Source of the DNA: Gemmatimonadaceae bacterium
GTDB taxonomy: Bacteria; Gemmatimonadota; Gemmatimonadetes; Gemmatimonadales; Gemmatimonadaceae
Assembly (NCBI GenBank): GCA_035533015.1
Contig: DATLUQ010000026.1
Span: 1 to 37,702 of the forward strand
DNA: 37,702 bases
Direction: 5' to 3'
The translations under genes were made by a program, and so were the position numbers. This document shows, piece after piece, positions 8,389 to 16,419 of this stretch; positions within the stretch are counted from its first letter, which is position 1; each line of letters starts with the position of its first letter. The notes under the pieces were generated by a model, which was not told where the DNA came from, made no database searches, and worked only from the letters and a program-made list of their open reading frames with translations.

Positions 8389-8421
8389 GTAGGACGGTAG
8401 GAGGGTAGGACGGTAGGACGG
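8389..8421. repeat. GGTAGGAC-type intergenic repeat, copy 1
   Basis: About four head-to-tail copies of an eight-base unit (GGTAGGAC or one-base variants such as GGTAGGAG) lie between the start of the GH18-like gene and the start of the PH-domain gene. The same unit recurs at 18427-18541 and, in shorter form, near 30164-30180 and 35733-35752. No gene reads through it naturally. Confidence 0.8.
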
Positions 8422-8450
8422 AGCACGGCGGCGCGGGTTGCCGGCGGCTG

Positions 8451-8482
8451 GAGAGGGTGACATCATGGAAGCTGACCCTCTC
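8451..8482. promoter_or_regulatory. Inverted repeat in divergent region
   Basis: GAGAGGGT at 8451-8458 and ACCCTCTC at 8475-8482 form a perfect eight-base inverted repeat with a 16-base spacer, ending eight bases before the start of the PH-domain gene and about 75 bases before the start of the GH18-like gene. It could be an operator or an untranslated-region hairpin that hides the start; nothing distinguishes the two. Confidence 0.35.
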
Positions 8483-8490
8483 TCCATTAC

Positions 8491-8952
8491 ATGCCTTCAA
8501 CCGATACGAGTGCTGCAGCGCCCGACGAGGTCTTCAGGTCGCGCGTGGACCTGTGGCTGGTGGCGCTCATCGCCGTGGGGATCGGCGTGCCGATCGTCAT
8601 CGTGAGTGGCCCCGGCACCGATCCGACGGGGGCGCTGGTCGGGCGCGCAATGGTCGGTGTCACATCGGTGCTCCTGGTGCTGTTCCTGAGCTGGCTGTAT
8701 CGCACCACCCGCTACACCCTCGGGCCCGACGCGTTGACCGTGCAGTCGGGTCCGGAGAACTGGCGCATCCCCTATCGGGACATCAAGAGCGTGCGCCGCA
8801 GCCTCAATCCGCTCTCGGCGCCGGCCCTGTCGATCCGCCGGTTGAAGATTCTCTATGGCCCGGACGCCTGGGTGCTCATCTCGCCTCCGGACCGCGAGGC
8901 GTTCATCGCCGCGCTCGGCAAGCGCGTGCCGGGTCTCGAGGTCGAGCGCTGA
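8491..8952 (+). CDS. Membrane-anchored bacterial PH-domain protein
   Basis: Two hydrophobic segments (about residues 22-42 and 50-70) form a membrane hairpin, followed by a bacterial PH-like domain: RTTRYTLGPDALTVQSG, WRIPYRDIKSVRRS, then LKILYGPDAWVLISPPDREAFIAAL. That strand order and the ISPPDREAFIAAL ending match the bPH_4 (formerly DUF1200) group. Function of this group is unknown; the PH fold suggests binding to another membrane component. No Shine-Dalgarno sequence precedes ATG 8491; instead an inverted repeat lies immediately upstream. It faces the GH35 gene with only 34 bases between stops. 153 residues. Confidence 0.75.
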   Translation: MPSTDTSAAAPDEVFRSRVDLWLVALIAVGIGVPIVIVSGPGTDPTGALVGRAMVGVTSVLLVLFLSWLYRTTRYTLGPDALTVQSGPENWRIPYRDIKSVRRSLNPLSAPALSIRRLKILYGPDAWVLISPPDREAFIAALGKRVPGLEVER

Positions 8953-8986
8953 ACGACGGCCGCTTCCGGTCCACCCCGCGGGCCAT

Positions 8987-10798
8987 CTAGCGGGGGTCGG
9001 GGTGCAGCTCGTTCAGGATCGGATGGTCCAGGCCGTTCAGGGTCCGCCGGGTGGGCGTCACGAGATCGAACACCACGACGTCGTTCGTCCCTCGCTTGAG
9101 CCAGGGGCCGGGCACGTACAGCGTCTGCTGCGGACCGATCTGCCAGAACCGTCCCAGCTGGTGACCGTTGACCCACACCGTGCCCTTGCCCCAGCCGCGC
9201 GTGTCGAGGAACGTGTCTCCGGTATGAGCAAGTTGGAAAGTGCCGCGGTAGAACGCCGGCCCATTCGGCTGGCCCGCGGCAAACGCCGGCGCCGGCGTGG
9301 ATGCCATCGGCAGGGGGTACACGTCCCAGCCCGTGAGTTCGGCGCCGGCCAGCGTCACCGAATGCGTGATGCCCTTTTCTTCGGTGCGTAGCGGCTTGGC
9401 GAAGTTCACGCGCCCCGTGTTCTCCACGAGGATGTCGAGCCGGCCGCCGGCCGGCACCGATAGGGGCATGCTGTCCTGGCCCAGCCGCCGGTCGAGGGTC
9501 CCGGCGAGCGCGCCGTTCACGTATACCTGCGCGTAGTCGCGCACGTCGCGGATCACCAGCTCGCCACTCGCCCCCGCCGCCACCGACGTGCGGTACAGGA
9601 TGTAGCCGTACGACTGGCCGAAGGTTTCCATGCCGCGCGGGCGCTCCACGTGCACCTTCGTGCCCAGCGTGCTCCACAGCGACGCCGCGGCACCCAGCGT
9701 GAACGCGGGCACGACGATCGGCGGCGGCGTGGCGGGCACGGGCGGCGGTGTCACCCCCGTCGCCTTGGCGATCGCGTCCCGGAAGGCGTAGTACTTGGCC
9801 GTCGGCCGTCCCGACTCGTCGAGCGCGGCATCGTAGTCGTAGCTCGTGGTCTGCGGATGGTAGTGCCCGCCGTCGATGTTCGCCCCATTCATGAATCCCC
9901 ACGTCGTGCCGCCATGGAACATATACATGTTCACCGAATAGCCGCGGTCGAGCATCCACGACAGTTCCCGCGTCTGCTGCGCCGCGTTCGTCGTGTTGTG
10001 CGGGCGACCCCACTGATCGAACCAGCCGGCCCAGTACTCGCCGCTCATCAAGGGTTCGCCCGGCCGGAACCGCGCCAACTGCGCGAACGCGCTGTCGGCG
10101 TCGCCGGGCCCGAAGTTCACGACGGCGGGGAGATCGGGGAGCGTGCCGTTCGGCAACTCGCTCGGTCCGTCGGCCGTGTACAGCAGCACGTTCGTGAAGC
10201 CGGCGTGCACGAGCGCCGCCCGCTGCCACTCCAGGTACGCCTTGTCACTGCCGAACGAGCCGTACTCGTTCTCCACCTGCACGGCGATGATCGGGCCACC
10301 GTGGCTGGCCAACAGCGGCACCAGTTCCTTGCCCAACCGGTCGAGCCAACGCTCGGCGGGCTTGGTGAACCGCGGATCGGTGCTGCGCAGTACCGTCCCC
10401 GTGTCGGCGAGCAGCCAGGCCGGGTACCCGCCCAGGTCCCACTCCGCGCACACGTACGGGCCGGGCCGCAGGATGACGTGGAGCCCCTCCTCCTGCGCGA
10501 TCCGTACGTACTCGGCGATGTCCTTCTGGCCGGAGAAATCGTAACGGCCGGGCGTGCTCTCGTGCAGATTCCAGAACACGTACGTGGTGATCGTGTTGAG
10601 GCCCATCGCGCGGGCCTTCTCGAGCCGGTCGCGCCAGTACTCGCGCGGTACGCGCGCGTAGTGCATGGAGCCCGAGATGATCTGGAACGGCTTGCCGTTC
10701 AGCAGGAAGCGGCCGGAGCCGGCCACGAGCGGCCCGGTCTGTGCGGCCGCCGGGACGGCGCCGGCCGCGAGGGCGAGGGCGAGGAGGATTCGGCGCAT
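8987..10798 (-). CDS. Secreted GH35 beta-galactosidase
   Basis: A glycoside hydrolase of family 35, which removes terminal beta-galactosyl residues with retention. The N-terminal barrel shows SGSMHYARVPREYW, TYVFWNLHE, RPGPYVCAEWDLGGYPAWLL, the acid/base E178 in VQVENEYGS and the nucleophile E254 in MSGEYWAGWFD. C-terminal jelly-roll domains follow, ending in the characteristic YVPGPWLKRGTNDVVVFDL and HPDPR. The start is set at 10798, where an N-terminal RR plus a hydrophobic stretch ending AAAQ forms a signal peptide; the frame continues upstream to 10906 but that extension has no signal features. On the minus strand a TATATG element lies near 10840, a plausible -10. About 603 residues, typical of bacterial GH35. 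Confidence 0.93.
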   Translation of the reverse strand: MRRILLALALAAGAVPAAAQTGPLVAGSGRFLLNGKPFQIISGSMHYARVPREYWRDRLEKARAMGLNTITTYVFWNLHESTPGRYDFSGQKDIAEYVRIAQEEGLHVILRPGPYVCAEWDLGGYPAWLLADTGTVLRSTDPRFTKPAERWLDRLGKELVPLLASHGGPIIAVQVENEYGSFGSDKAYLEWQRAALVHAGFTNVLLYTADGPSELPNGTLPDLPAVVNFGPGDADSAFAQLARFRPGEPLMSGEYWAGWFDQWGRPHNTTNAAQQTRELSWMLDRGYSVNMYMFHGGTTWGFMNGANIDGGHYHPQTTSYDYDAALDESGRPTAKYYAFRDAIAKATGVTPPPVPATPPPIVVPAFTLGAAASLWSTLGTKVHVERPRGMETFGQSYGYILYRTSVAAGASGELVIRDVRDYAQVYVNGALAGTLDRRLGQDSMPLSVPAGGRLDILVENTGRVNFAKPLRTEEKGITHSVTLAGAELTGWDVYPLPMASTPAPAFAAGQPNGPAFYRGTFQLAHTGDTFLDTRGWGKGTVWVNGHQLGRFWQIGPQQTLYVPGPWLKRGTNDVVVFDLVTPTRRTLNGLDHPILNELHPDPR

Positions 10799-10914
10799 GC
10801 GCCAATCTAGCCCGGTGGACTGGTCCTCGTAACAGCGGCCATATAGACTCTGGCTCCACCGCCGCCAACCGAGCATGAGCCCCATGCCTGGATCACCATG
10901 ACCCACCCAGACGA

Positions 10915-11418
10915 ATGAGCGCCCCCATGGATCCCCGCGTCATCGCCCCCTCCGAGACCTTCCGCATCAACACCAAGCTGTTCCGTAACTGCCTGCACGA
11001 CATGACAGCCGAGCAGGCGCAATCGCGTCCCGGAACCCTGGGCAACAGCGCCATCTGGGTGGCGGTGCACATGACCACGGCGCGGTTCGAGTTGCTCAAA
11101 CGTCTGGGCGCCGCAGTCGCCAATCCGCTGCCCGCTGCGGTGACCACGGCCAAGTCCATCGACGACGTGAAGGCATGGCCCTCGTTGGACGACGTCCGGT
11201 CGGCGTGGGGCGCGGCGGCCCACGCGTTGCGCGACCGGCTGGCGGCAATGACGGCGGCCGACCTGAACGCCGCCGTCGAGGTGCGATTCCCCGTGTTCGA
11301 ACAGACGGTGTTCGGCGTCCTCGTGTTTCTGACGCAGCACGAGACGTACCATCTGGGCCAACTCTCGCTGCTCCGCAAGCAGGCCGGGCTGCCGGCGATG
11401 AGCTATAGAGAACCCTGA
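10915..11418 (+). CDS. DinB-like metal-binding four-helix protein
   Basis: A DinB/YfiT superfamily protein (four-helix bundle). The metal triad is H52 (VAVHMTTARFE), H142 and H146 (TQHETYHLGQLSLLR), all in the usual helices, and the ending LRKQAGLPAMSY is the standard DinB tail. Members include thiol-dependent transferases and proteins of unknown activity. Here the role cannot be set. ATG 10915 is used; ATG 10927 is an alternative that removes four residues. It lies 43 bases upstream of the metallo-beta-lactamase-fold gene and could share its transcript. 167 residues. Confidence 0.85.
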   Translation: MSAPMDPRVIAPSETFRINTKLFRNCLHDMTAEQAQSRPGTLGNSAIWVAVHMTTARFELLKRLGAAVANPLPAAVTTAKSIDDVKAWPSLDDVRSAWGAAAHALRDRLAAMTAADLNAAVEVRFPVFEQTVFGVLVFLTQHETYHLGQLSLLRKQAGLPAMSYREP

Positions 11419-11461
11419 TTCGACCGACGCTCTTACGGTTACCCGCCAACCGGAGGTTGCC

Positions 11462-12433
11462 ATGCCGTCTCTCACTCGCCGTGAATTCCTCGCCACGTCC
11501 GGCTCGTGCGCCGCGCATCTCGCGCTCGTGGCGGCCGTGGCGCCACGCGCGCTGCGTGAATTGTGGGCGGCGCGGCCGCGCGGTCCGATCGTGGCCACGG
11601 AGCCGTTCGGGCGGCTCGAACGCCTCGCCGACGGCGTGTGGGCGCTCGTCTCCACGCCGCTCGCCGGCGACTATACGACGGTCTCCAACGGCGGGATCAT
11701 CGTGGGCACGCACGCAGTGCTGGCCATCGAGGGGTTCAACACGCCCCGGGGCGCCCAGTGGTTGGCCGGCAAGGCACGCGAACTCACCGGGCGCTGGCCC
11801 ACGCACGTGATCGTGACGCACTACCATTCGGACCATTCCAACGGCGTCGCGGGGTACCTGGCCGACGGCCACCACGCCGAGTTCCGTACCACGCAGATCA
11901 CGCGCGACGAGGCGATCGCGCGCAACAAGCCGGCGGATGACGCGCGCACGGCCGCGCTGCGCGACGCGGTGCTGCTGTCGCCCACGGACGCCGCGAACTT
12001 CGACCTCGGGGGGCGCGCCATCGGCCTCCTGCCGCACCTGGGCCACACCGACAGCGACGTGGCGCTCGCCATCGACGAACTCGATCTCGTGTTCTGCGGC
12101 GATCTCTTCTGGAACGCGATGTTCCCCAACTACGTGGACGCGATTCCGAGCAAGCTGTCGGAGTCGGTGCGCGCGCTTCGACAGCGCGATGCCCGCACGT
12201 ACGTGCCCGGCCACGGCGCGGTGGGCACGCCCGAAGACTTCGCCCGGTATGCGGCGATGATCGACGATGTGGAGCGCGCGGCGCGCCGGGCGCACGAGGC
12301 GGGCACGAGCGCCAAGGACGCGGCGGCGGCATACGAGTTTCCTCCGTCCACCGGGCAGTGGACACTGTTCGGCAAGACGTTCGTCGAACGCGGGTTCACC
12401 GCCTGGTACCGCGAACTCGACGGCACGCGTTGA
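11462..12433 (+). CDS. Exported metallo-beta-lactamase-fold hydrolase
   Basis: An MBL-fold metallohydrolase with a twin-arginine-type leader (TRREFLATSG, residues 5-14, then a hydrophobic stretch). The binuclear zinc motif is H120-Y-H122-S-D124-H125, followed by a third-strand histidine in LPHLGHTDSDV, the bridging aspartate in VFCGDLFW and the last histidine in VPGHGAVG. This combination fits the quinoprotein-relay/SoxH-like branch rather than true beta-lactamases, but substrate is not readable. GGAGG at 11452-11456 gives a strong ribosome site for ATG 11462. 323 residues. Confidence 0.88.
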   Translation: MPSLTRREFLATSGSCAAHLALVAAVAPRALRELWAARPRGPIVATEPFGRLERLADGVWALVSTPLAGDYTTVSNGGIIVGTHAVLAIEGFNTPRGAQWLAGKARELTGRWPTHVIVTHYHSDHSNGVAGYLADGHHAEFRTTQITRDEAIARNKPADDARTAALRDAVLLSPTDAANFDLGGRAIGLLPHLGHTDSDVALAIDELDLVFCGDLFWNAMFPNYVDAIPSKLSESVRALRQRDARTYVPGHGAVGTPEDFARYAAMIDDVERAARRAHEAGTSAKDAAAAYEFPPSTGQWTLFGKTFVERGFTAWYRELDGTR

Positions 12434-12549
12434 AGGCGTGGGGTGGCGCGGTGTGCGAGGGAACCCGCGATATGCGAGGTTGACGTAGCGGCCGGCAACA
12501 ATTCCGCGAATTGCGGGGTACCCCCAGGCAACCGCAACGGGGGATCATC

Positions 12550-13134
12550 ATGAAGCGTGCATTCGCGGGAGCTGCAACCGCCGTCGTGCTGTGCCTGACC
12601 GTGGCGCGCCCCGCGCGGGCGCAGGGCGGCGGAATCGGGCTCAAGGCGGGCCTCTCGTACGGCAGTGTTTCCAACGTGGGGCTGTTGCCGGGCGATCTGC
12701 ACTCGCGGTCGGGCTTCGCGGCCGGGCTCGGATTGGAGTCGGGCGGTCCCGTGGGTTTCGGAATCGAGGGACTGTACGCGCAGCGCGGGGTGACCGGCGG
12801 TGCGCCGGGCGACGCGCGGGAGCTGAACTACGTGGACGTGCCGGTCTACCTGCGCATTGCCGCACCGGTGCCCGGCATTTCGCCGTTCGCGTATGCCGGT
12901 CCGCAGGCGTCGTTCGAACTGCAGTGCCGGGCGGGCGGGGCTGATTGCCCCGCCACCGGGCGTCCCACCACGTCGTATTCCGGCGTGATCGGCGCCGGCC
13001 TGCGTCTGCCGGGCGGGCTCACGGTGGAGGGTCGGTACGTGTACGGGCTGACCGATCTGAAGCTGAACACGATCAGCACCACCGAGAGCTACCGTACCCG
13101 GTCGTTCCTCGTGCTGGTCGGGTTCGGCTTCTAG
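12550..13134 (+). CDS. Small outer-membrane beta-barrel (porin-like)
   Basis: An eight-strand-type outer-membrane barrel of the OMP_b-brl_2 kind. A signal peptide (MKRAF..., cleavage near ARAQ) is followed by alternating strands (GGIGLKAGLSYGS, GFAAGLGLESGG, VGFGIEGLYAQRG, NYVDVPVYLRI, PFAYAGPQASFELQC) and a terminal strand ending in Phe (FLVLVGFGF), the usual signal for the BAM machinery. Two cysteines (LQCRAGGADCPATG) probably form a disulfide in an external loop. ATG 12550 follows a GGGGGA sequence; the frame extends to 12511 but those codons add nothing recognisable. Role unknown. It ends four bases before the stop of the convergent M28 gene, with no terminator between. About 194 residues. 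Confidence 0.85.
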   Translation: MKRAFAGAATAVVLCLTVARPARAQGGGIGLKAGLSYGSVSNVGLLPGDLHSRSGFAAGLGLESGGPVGFGIEGLYAQRGVTGGAPGDARELNYVDVPVYLRIAAPVPGISPFAYAGPQASFELQCRAGGADCPATGRPTTSYSGVIGAGLRLPGGLTVEGRYVYGLTDLKLNTISTTESYRTRSFLVLVGFGF

Positions 13135-13138
13135 CGCG

Positions 13139-15406
13139 TCATCGCGCCCGTGCCAGCGCGGTGGCGGTGTTGTTCACCAATGCCGCTTCGGCCATGAGGG
13201 CGTCGGCGATGCGGCCGATCTGGGCGTTCACGTCGCTCCACTCGTTCTGCTCGATCGCCTCGCGGGCGCCCGGCATGGTCTTCACGCCGTACCCGGTGTA
13301 GAAACCCGGCGCGTAGAGCAGGTGCCGGTACCAGGGCCGCTTGGGCAGCCCGTCGAGCGACGTGAGGTCGCGTTCGGACTTGAGCAGTTGCTCGTTGACC
13401 CCGCGCAGCACGGCCTCGGCGGTGTCCGACGTCCGAGTCCAGGAGCCATACGCTTTCTCGAATGCCGCGGCCGCCTGGGTGAGCGTATCCACCGCGTTGA
13501 GCAGCGGGGCGAAGTTGAACTGCGGCGGCGGCACTTCCACGGCGGGCGCCGAGGTGGGGTCTCGCGGGTCGCTCGTGACTGCATAGTCTCCGGCCGCCAC
13601 GGCCCGGTTCGTGGCGCCGATCGTGGCCGCCCGCTCGTCGCGCAGCTGCTCGAGTTCCCGGGTGTAGCGCTGCACGGTCTGCGCGAGGTTGGTGAACACG
13701 AACGGCAGTACGTCGGCGTCGGCCAGGCGCATCACGGCCTTGCCCACGGTTTGCGAAAGCGCGCGCCCGTAGACGAACGACGTATCGCTGAAGTGCGTGT
13801 ACCAGTAAAAATCGTCGTAGATGGAGTGGTAGATGCCGCTGTGGTCCTCGCCGCCGTACCCGAGGTTCAACGACGCGATGCCCAGATGTTGCAGGAAGGG
13901 CGTGTAGTCGGAGCCCGAGCCCAGCGCGCCGATCTGGAGGTCGCCGTTCCCACCGCCGGTGCCGCCGCCGCGTCCCCCGCGCCCGCCAACGGCGAGGCGC
14001 GCCTTGTCTCGCGCCCAGACGCTCACGTGCGACTCCGGATCCGTGACGTCCTTGGCCACGCCGTTGATGAAATCCTCCAGGGAGTGCGAGCCGGAGATGC
14101 CCAGGTAGCCGCGGCCATTGCCGTCGGTGTTGAGATAGGCCACCGCGTGCTGTTGCAACTCGTCCGCGTGCTCTTCGGCCCACTCGGTGGAGCCCAGGAG
14201 GCCGGGCTCCTCGCCGTCCCAGGCGGCGTAGATGATCGTGCGCTTGGGCCGCCAGCCCTGCTTGTACAGCTCGCCCAGCGCGCGGGCCTCTTCCAGTTCG
14301 GCCACCTGTCCGGCGAGCGGATCGGCGGCACCGTTCACCCACGCGTCGTGGTGGTTACCGCGGACGATCCACTGGTCGGCTTCGCTGGTGCCCGGCAGCT
14401 TGGCAATCACGTCGTGGATGGGCTTGATGTCCCAGTTGGACTTCACCACCAGGTGCACCCGGGCCGGGCCAGCGCCCAGCCGGTACGTGATCGGCAGCCC
14501 GCCGCGCCACGACGCCGGCGCGACCGGACCGCCCATCGCCTCGAGCAAAGGCTTCGCGTCGCCGTACGAGATGGGTTGTACGGGGATCTTGGACAGCACC
14601 GTGGATTCGCTGATCGGCAGCCGCTTGGCGTCCTTGGTGGCGCCCCAGCCTGGCGTGAGCGGGTCACCGGTGTAGGTGGGCATGTCTTCGACGCTGCCGC
14701 GCTGCACGCCCTGCGATGGTCGCATCGGGCCGTTGGGGAACACCGTGCCGTCCGCGTATCCGTCGTCCGCCGGATCGGAGTAGATGAGGCAGCCGATGGC
14801 GCCGTGCTCGGCGGCCACCTTCGGCTTGATGCCGCGCCACGAGCCGCCGTACTTGGCGATCACGATCGCGCCCTTCACCGAGATGCCATGCCGCGCCAGC
14901 TCCTCATAGTCGGCGGGCACGCCGTAGTTCACGAATACCAGTGGACCGGTCACGTCGCCGTCGGCGGAGTAGGCGTTGTACGTGGGAAGCTGCTCCGTCT
15001 TCTGCCCCGACGTCGGATCCACGGCCACGGTCGGCTCCTCGAGCCGCGCCGTGTAATGCGTGGGCGCGATCAACTCCACCAGCCGCTGCTTGGGCGTGGG
15101 GAAGAGGACATAGAACGTCTCGATGTGCGCGTCCCATCCCCACGACTTGTACTGCGCCAGGATCCACTCCGCGTTGGCCGAGTCGTAGGGCGAACCCACG
15201 TGGTGGGGGCGCGCGGAGAGCAGCTGCATCGCGGCGCGCATGCGCGCCGGATCGGGAATGGCATCGAACTTGGCCTCCCAATCGCGTTCGATCTGGGACG
15301 ACGCCGCCGTGAAGCCGCGCAGCGGAGGCTCGGGGGCAAAGCGCGCGGGAACGAGGGCCAGTCCGCCGAGCGCGACGAGGAGCGAGGGCGTGAATCGGGA
15401 CATCAT
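13139..15406 (-). CDS. Secreted M28 family peptidase, glutamate carboxypeptidase II-like
   Basis: A zinc aminopeptidase-fold enzyme with the three-domain architecture of glutamate carboxypeptidase II. After a signal peptide there is a peptidase-type N-terminal part, a protease-associated insert (GPLVFVNYGVPADYEELARHG, residues about 150-300), the M28 core with NHHDAWVNGAADP, WDGEEPGLLGS and AYLNTDGNG, and the last zinc histidine in IYHSIYDDFYW; a transferrin-receptor-type dimerisation domain closes the protein. GCPII-like enzymes remove C-terminal Glu or Asp or cleave small peptides. A Gly/Arg-rich insert (VGGRGGRGGGTGGGN) sits between core strands. Two adjacent ATG codons (15406, 15403) begin MMSRFTP; either gives the signal peptide. 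About 755 residues. Confidence 0.92.
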   Translation of the reverse strand: MMSRFTPSLLVALGGLALVPARFAPEPPLRGFTAASSQIERDWEAKFDAIPDPARMRAAMQLLSARPHHVGSPYDSANAEWILAQYKSWGWDAHIETFYVLFPTPKQRLVELIAPTHYTARLEEPTVAVDPTSGQKTEQLPTYNAYSADGDVTGPLVFVNYGVPADYEELARHGISVKGAIVIAKYGGSWRGIKPKVAAEHGAIGCLIYSDPADDGYADGTVFPNGPMRPSQGVQRGSVEDMPTYTGDPLTPGWGATKDAKRLPISESTVLSKIPVQPISYGDAKPLLEAMGGPVAPASWRGGLPITYRLGAGPARVHLVVKSNWDIKPIHDVIAKLPGTSEADQWIVRGNHHDAWVNGAADPLAGQVAELEEARALGELYKQGWRPKRTIIYAAWDGEEPGLLGSTEWAEEHADELQQHAVAYLNTDGNGRGYLGISGSHSLEDFINGVAKDVTDPESHVSVWARDKARLAVGGRGGRGGGTGGGNGDLQIGALGSGSDYTPFLQHLGIASLNLGYGGEDHSGIYHSIYDDFYWYTHFSDTSFVYGRALSQTVGKAVMRLADADVLPFVFTNLAQTVQRYTRELEQLRDERAATIGATNRAVAAGDYAVTSDPRDPTSAPAVEVPPPQFNFAPLLNAVDTLTQAAAAFEKAYGSWTRTSDTAEAVLRGVNEQLLKSERDLTSLDGLPKRPWYRHLLYAPGFYTGYGVKTMPGAREAIEQNEWSDVNAQIGRIADALMAEAALVNNTATALARAR

Positions 15407-15631
15407 GGCAGGGGTCGTGGAAGGGGGTGGGGAACTGCGGCCGGCCCGGCCAAATTGCCTCGCAATCCACGCGGGCGCCAGACGCCGGCGCGCGCAGAGT
15501 CCGTGAAGCCGGGGCCGCCGGTTGGGACGCTGGTGCGCGCATGGTTGGTGCGGCATCTTCATGAGCGCACGACGTCCGCCCTCGGCGGCGCTAACTCCGC
15601 GGCCACCGCGACGGCCCCATCCGGGAGCCCC

Positions 15632-15901
15632 ATGCCCTGCCTGTTCGCGATCATCGCACTCGCCACACCGCGCTTCGTGATCCTGCTGCTGTGGCTGTTC
15701 ACCGGCTGGTTCGGCGGGCTGTTCACCGCTGCTCTCTGGCCCGTGCTCGGATTCGTCTTTTTGCCCACGAGCCTGCTCTGGTACACGGCGGTCCAACACT
15801 GGTGGGGTGGGCAGTGGACGCTGTGGCCGATCGTCGGGCTCGTGGTGGCGCTGATGATCGACGTATCGCCGGCCAGCGGGCGCCGCCGCAAGCACCGGTG
15901 A
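15632..15901 (+). CDS. Small membrane protein, two to three hydrophobic segments
   Basis: I do not recognise the family. The 89-residue product begins MPCLFAIIALATPRFVILLL and has hydrophobic stretches at about residues 3-20, 27-48 and 60-78, with Trp-rich turns (LWLFTGWFGG, VQHWWGGQWTLWP) and a basic tail (GRRRKHR). GGGAG at 15623-15627 supports ATG 15632. A much longer reading frame on this strand continues upstream opposite the M28 gene, but its upstream part is an antisense shadow. It precedes the isoprenylcysteine methyltransferase-like gene by 38 bases and probably shares its transcript. Confidence 0.65.
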   Translation: MPCLFAIIALATPRFVILLLWLFTGWFGGLFTAALWPVLGFVFLPTSLLWYTAVQHWWGGQWTLWPIVGLVVALMIDVSPASGRRRKHR

Positions 15902-15939
15902 CCGCCGCACGCCATTCTTCCTCCCCCCAAGGAGCCTCG

Positions 15940-16419
15940 ATGACCGACTCCGATTCCACCGCGCCGGACAACGCCGGCGTGCACGTACCGCCGCCGCTCA
16001 TCTATCTGACGGCGTTCGCCGTCGGAATGTTCGTGCAGCGCGCCGTGCCCCGCACCCTGTTGCCGTCGGGCGAGGCGCGCTCGGCGGCGGTCGTGCTGGG
16101 CGTGGCGTGGGCCGTGCTCACGGTGTGGACCATGACCTGCTTCCGGCGGGCGCACACGAGCGTCATCCCGGTCAAGCCGACCTCGGCGCTCGTCATCAAG
16201 GGGCCGTTCCGGATCACGCGCAATCCGCTCTATCTGGGCCTCGTGCTGCTCTATGCGGGCGTGTCGCTCTGGCTGAACGCGCTCTGGCCGTTCGTCCTGC
16301 TGCTGCCGCTGATCGTGATCATCCAGACGTACGCGATCGCCCGCGAAGAGCGCTACCTGGAGCGCAAGTTCGGCGACGCGTACCGCGACTACCGGCGTCG
16401 GGTGCGGCGGTGGATCTGA
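15940..16419 (+). CDS. Isoprenylcysteine carboxyl methyltransferase (ICMT/PEMT)-family membrane protein
   Basis: A membrane methyltransferase-like protein. The diagnostic C-terminal half is present: GPFRITRNPLYLGLVLLYAG, then a hydrophobic pair of helices, and AREERYLERKFGDAYRDYRRRVRRW, which together form the SAM-binding part of the ICMT/PEMT fold. Membrane segments lie at about residues 18-38, 50-68, 92-112 and 113-132. Bacterial members are generally uncharacterised; lipid or small-isoprenoid methylation is possible. AAGGAG at 15929-15934 with a five-base spacer fixes ATG 15940. The next gene starts inside its 3' end (GTG 16410), indicating coupled translation. 159 residues. Confidence 0.88.
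   Translation: MTDSDSTAPDNAGVHVPPPLIYLTAFAVGMFVQRAVPRTLLPSGEARSAAVVLGVAWAVLTVWTMTCFRRAHTSVIPVKPTSALVIKGPFRITRNPLYLGLVLLYAGVSLWLNALWPFVLLLPLIVIIQTYAIAREERYLERKFGDAYRDYRRRVRRWI

Noticed and set aside
8389-8421. Possible CRISPR-like array in the GGTAGGAC repeats
   Set aside because: Units are eight bases with no unique spacers, no leader and no cas genes nearby.
9917-9932. GAACAT-ATAC-ATGTTC inverted repeat in the GH35 gene
   Set aside because: It falls in codons for NMYMF, where Met and Tyr leave little synonymous choice; the dyad is probably by chance.
11462-12433. True metallo-beta-lactamase (antibiotic resistance)
   Set aside because: The fold is shared, but the leader, motif context and last-histidine region fit the broad MBL hydrolase group; there is no evidence of beta-lactam specificity.
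13322-15901. 859-codon open frame on the plus strand opposite the M28 gene
   Set aside because: It is antisense to a clearly recognised peptidase; the long frame arises from GC-rich third positions. Only its last 89 codons (from 15632) lie outside that gene and form a real candidate.
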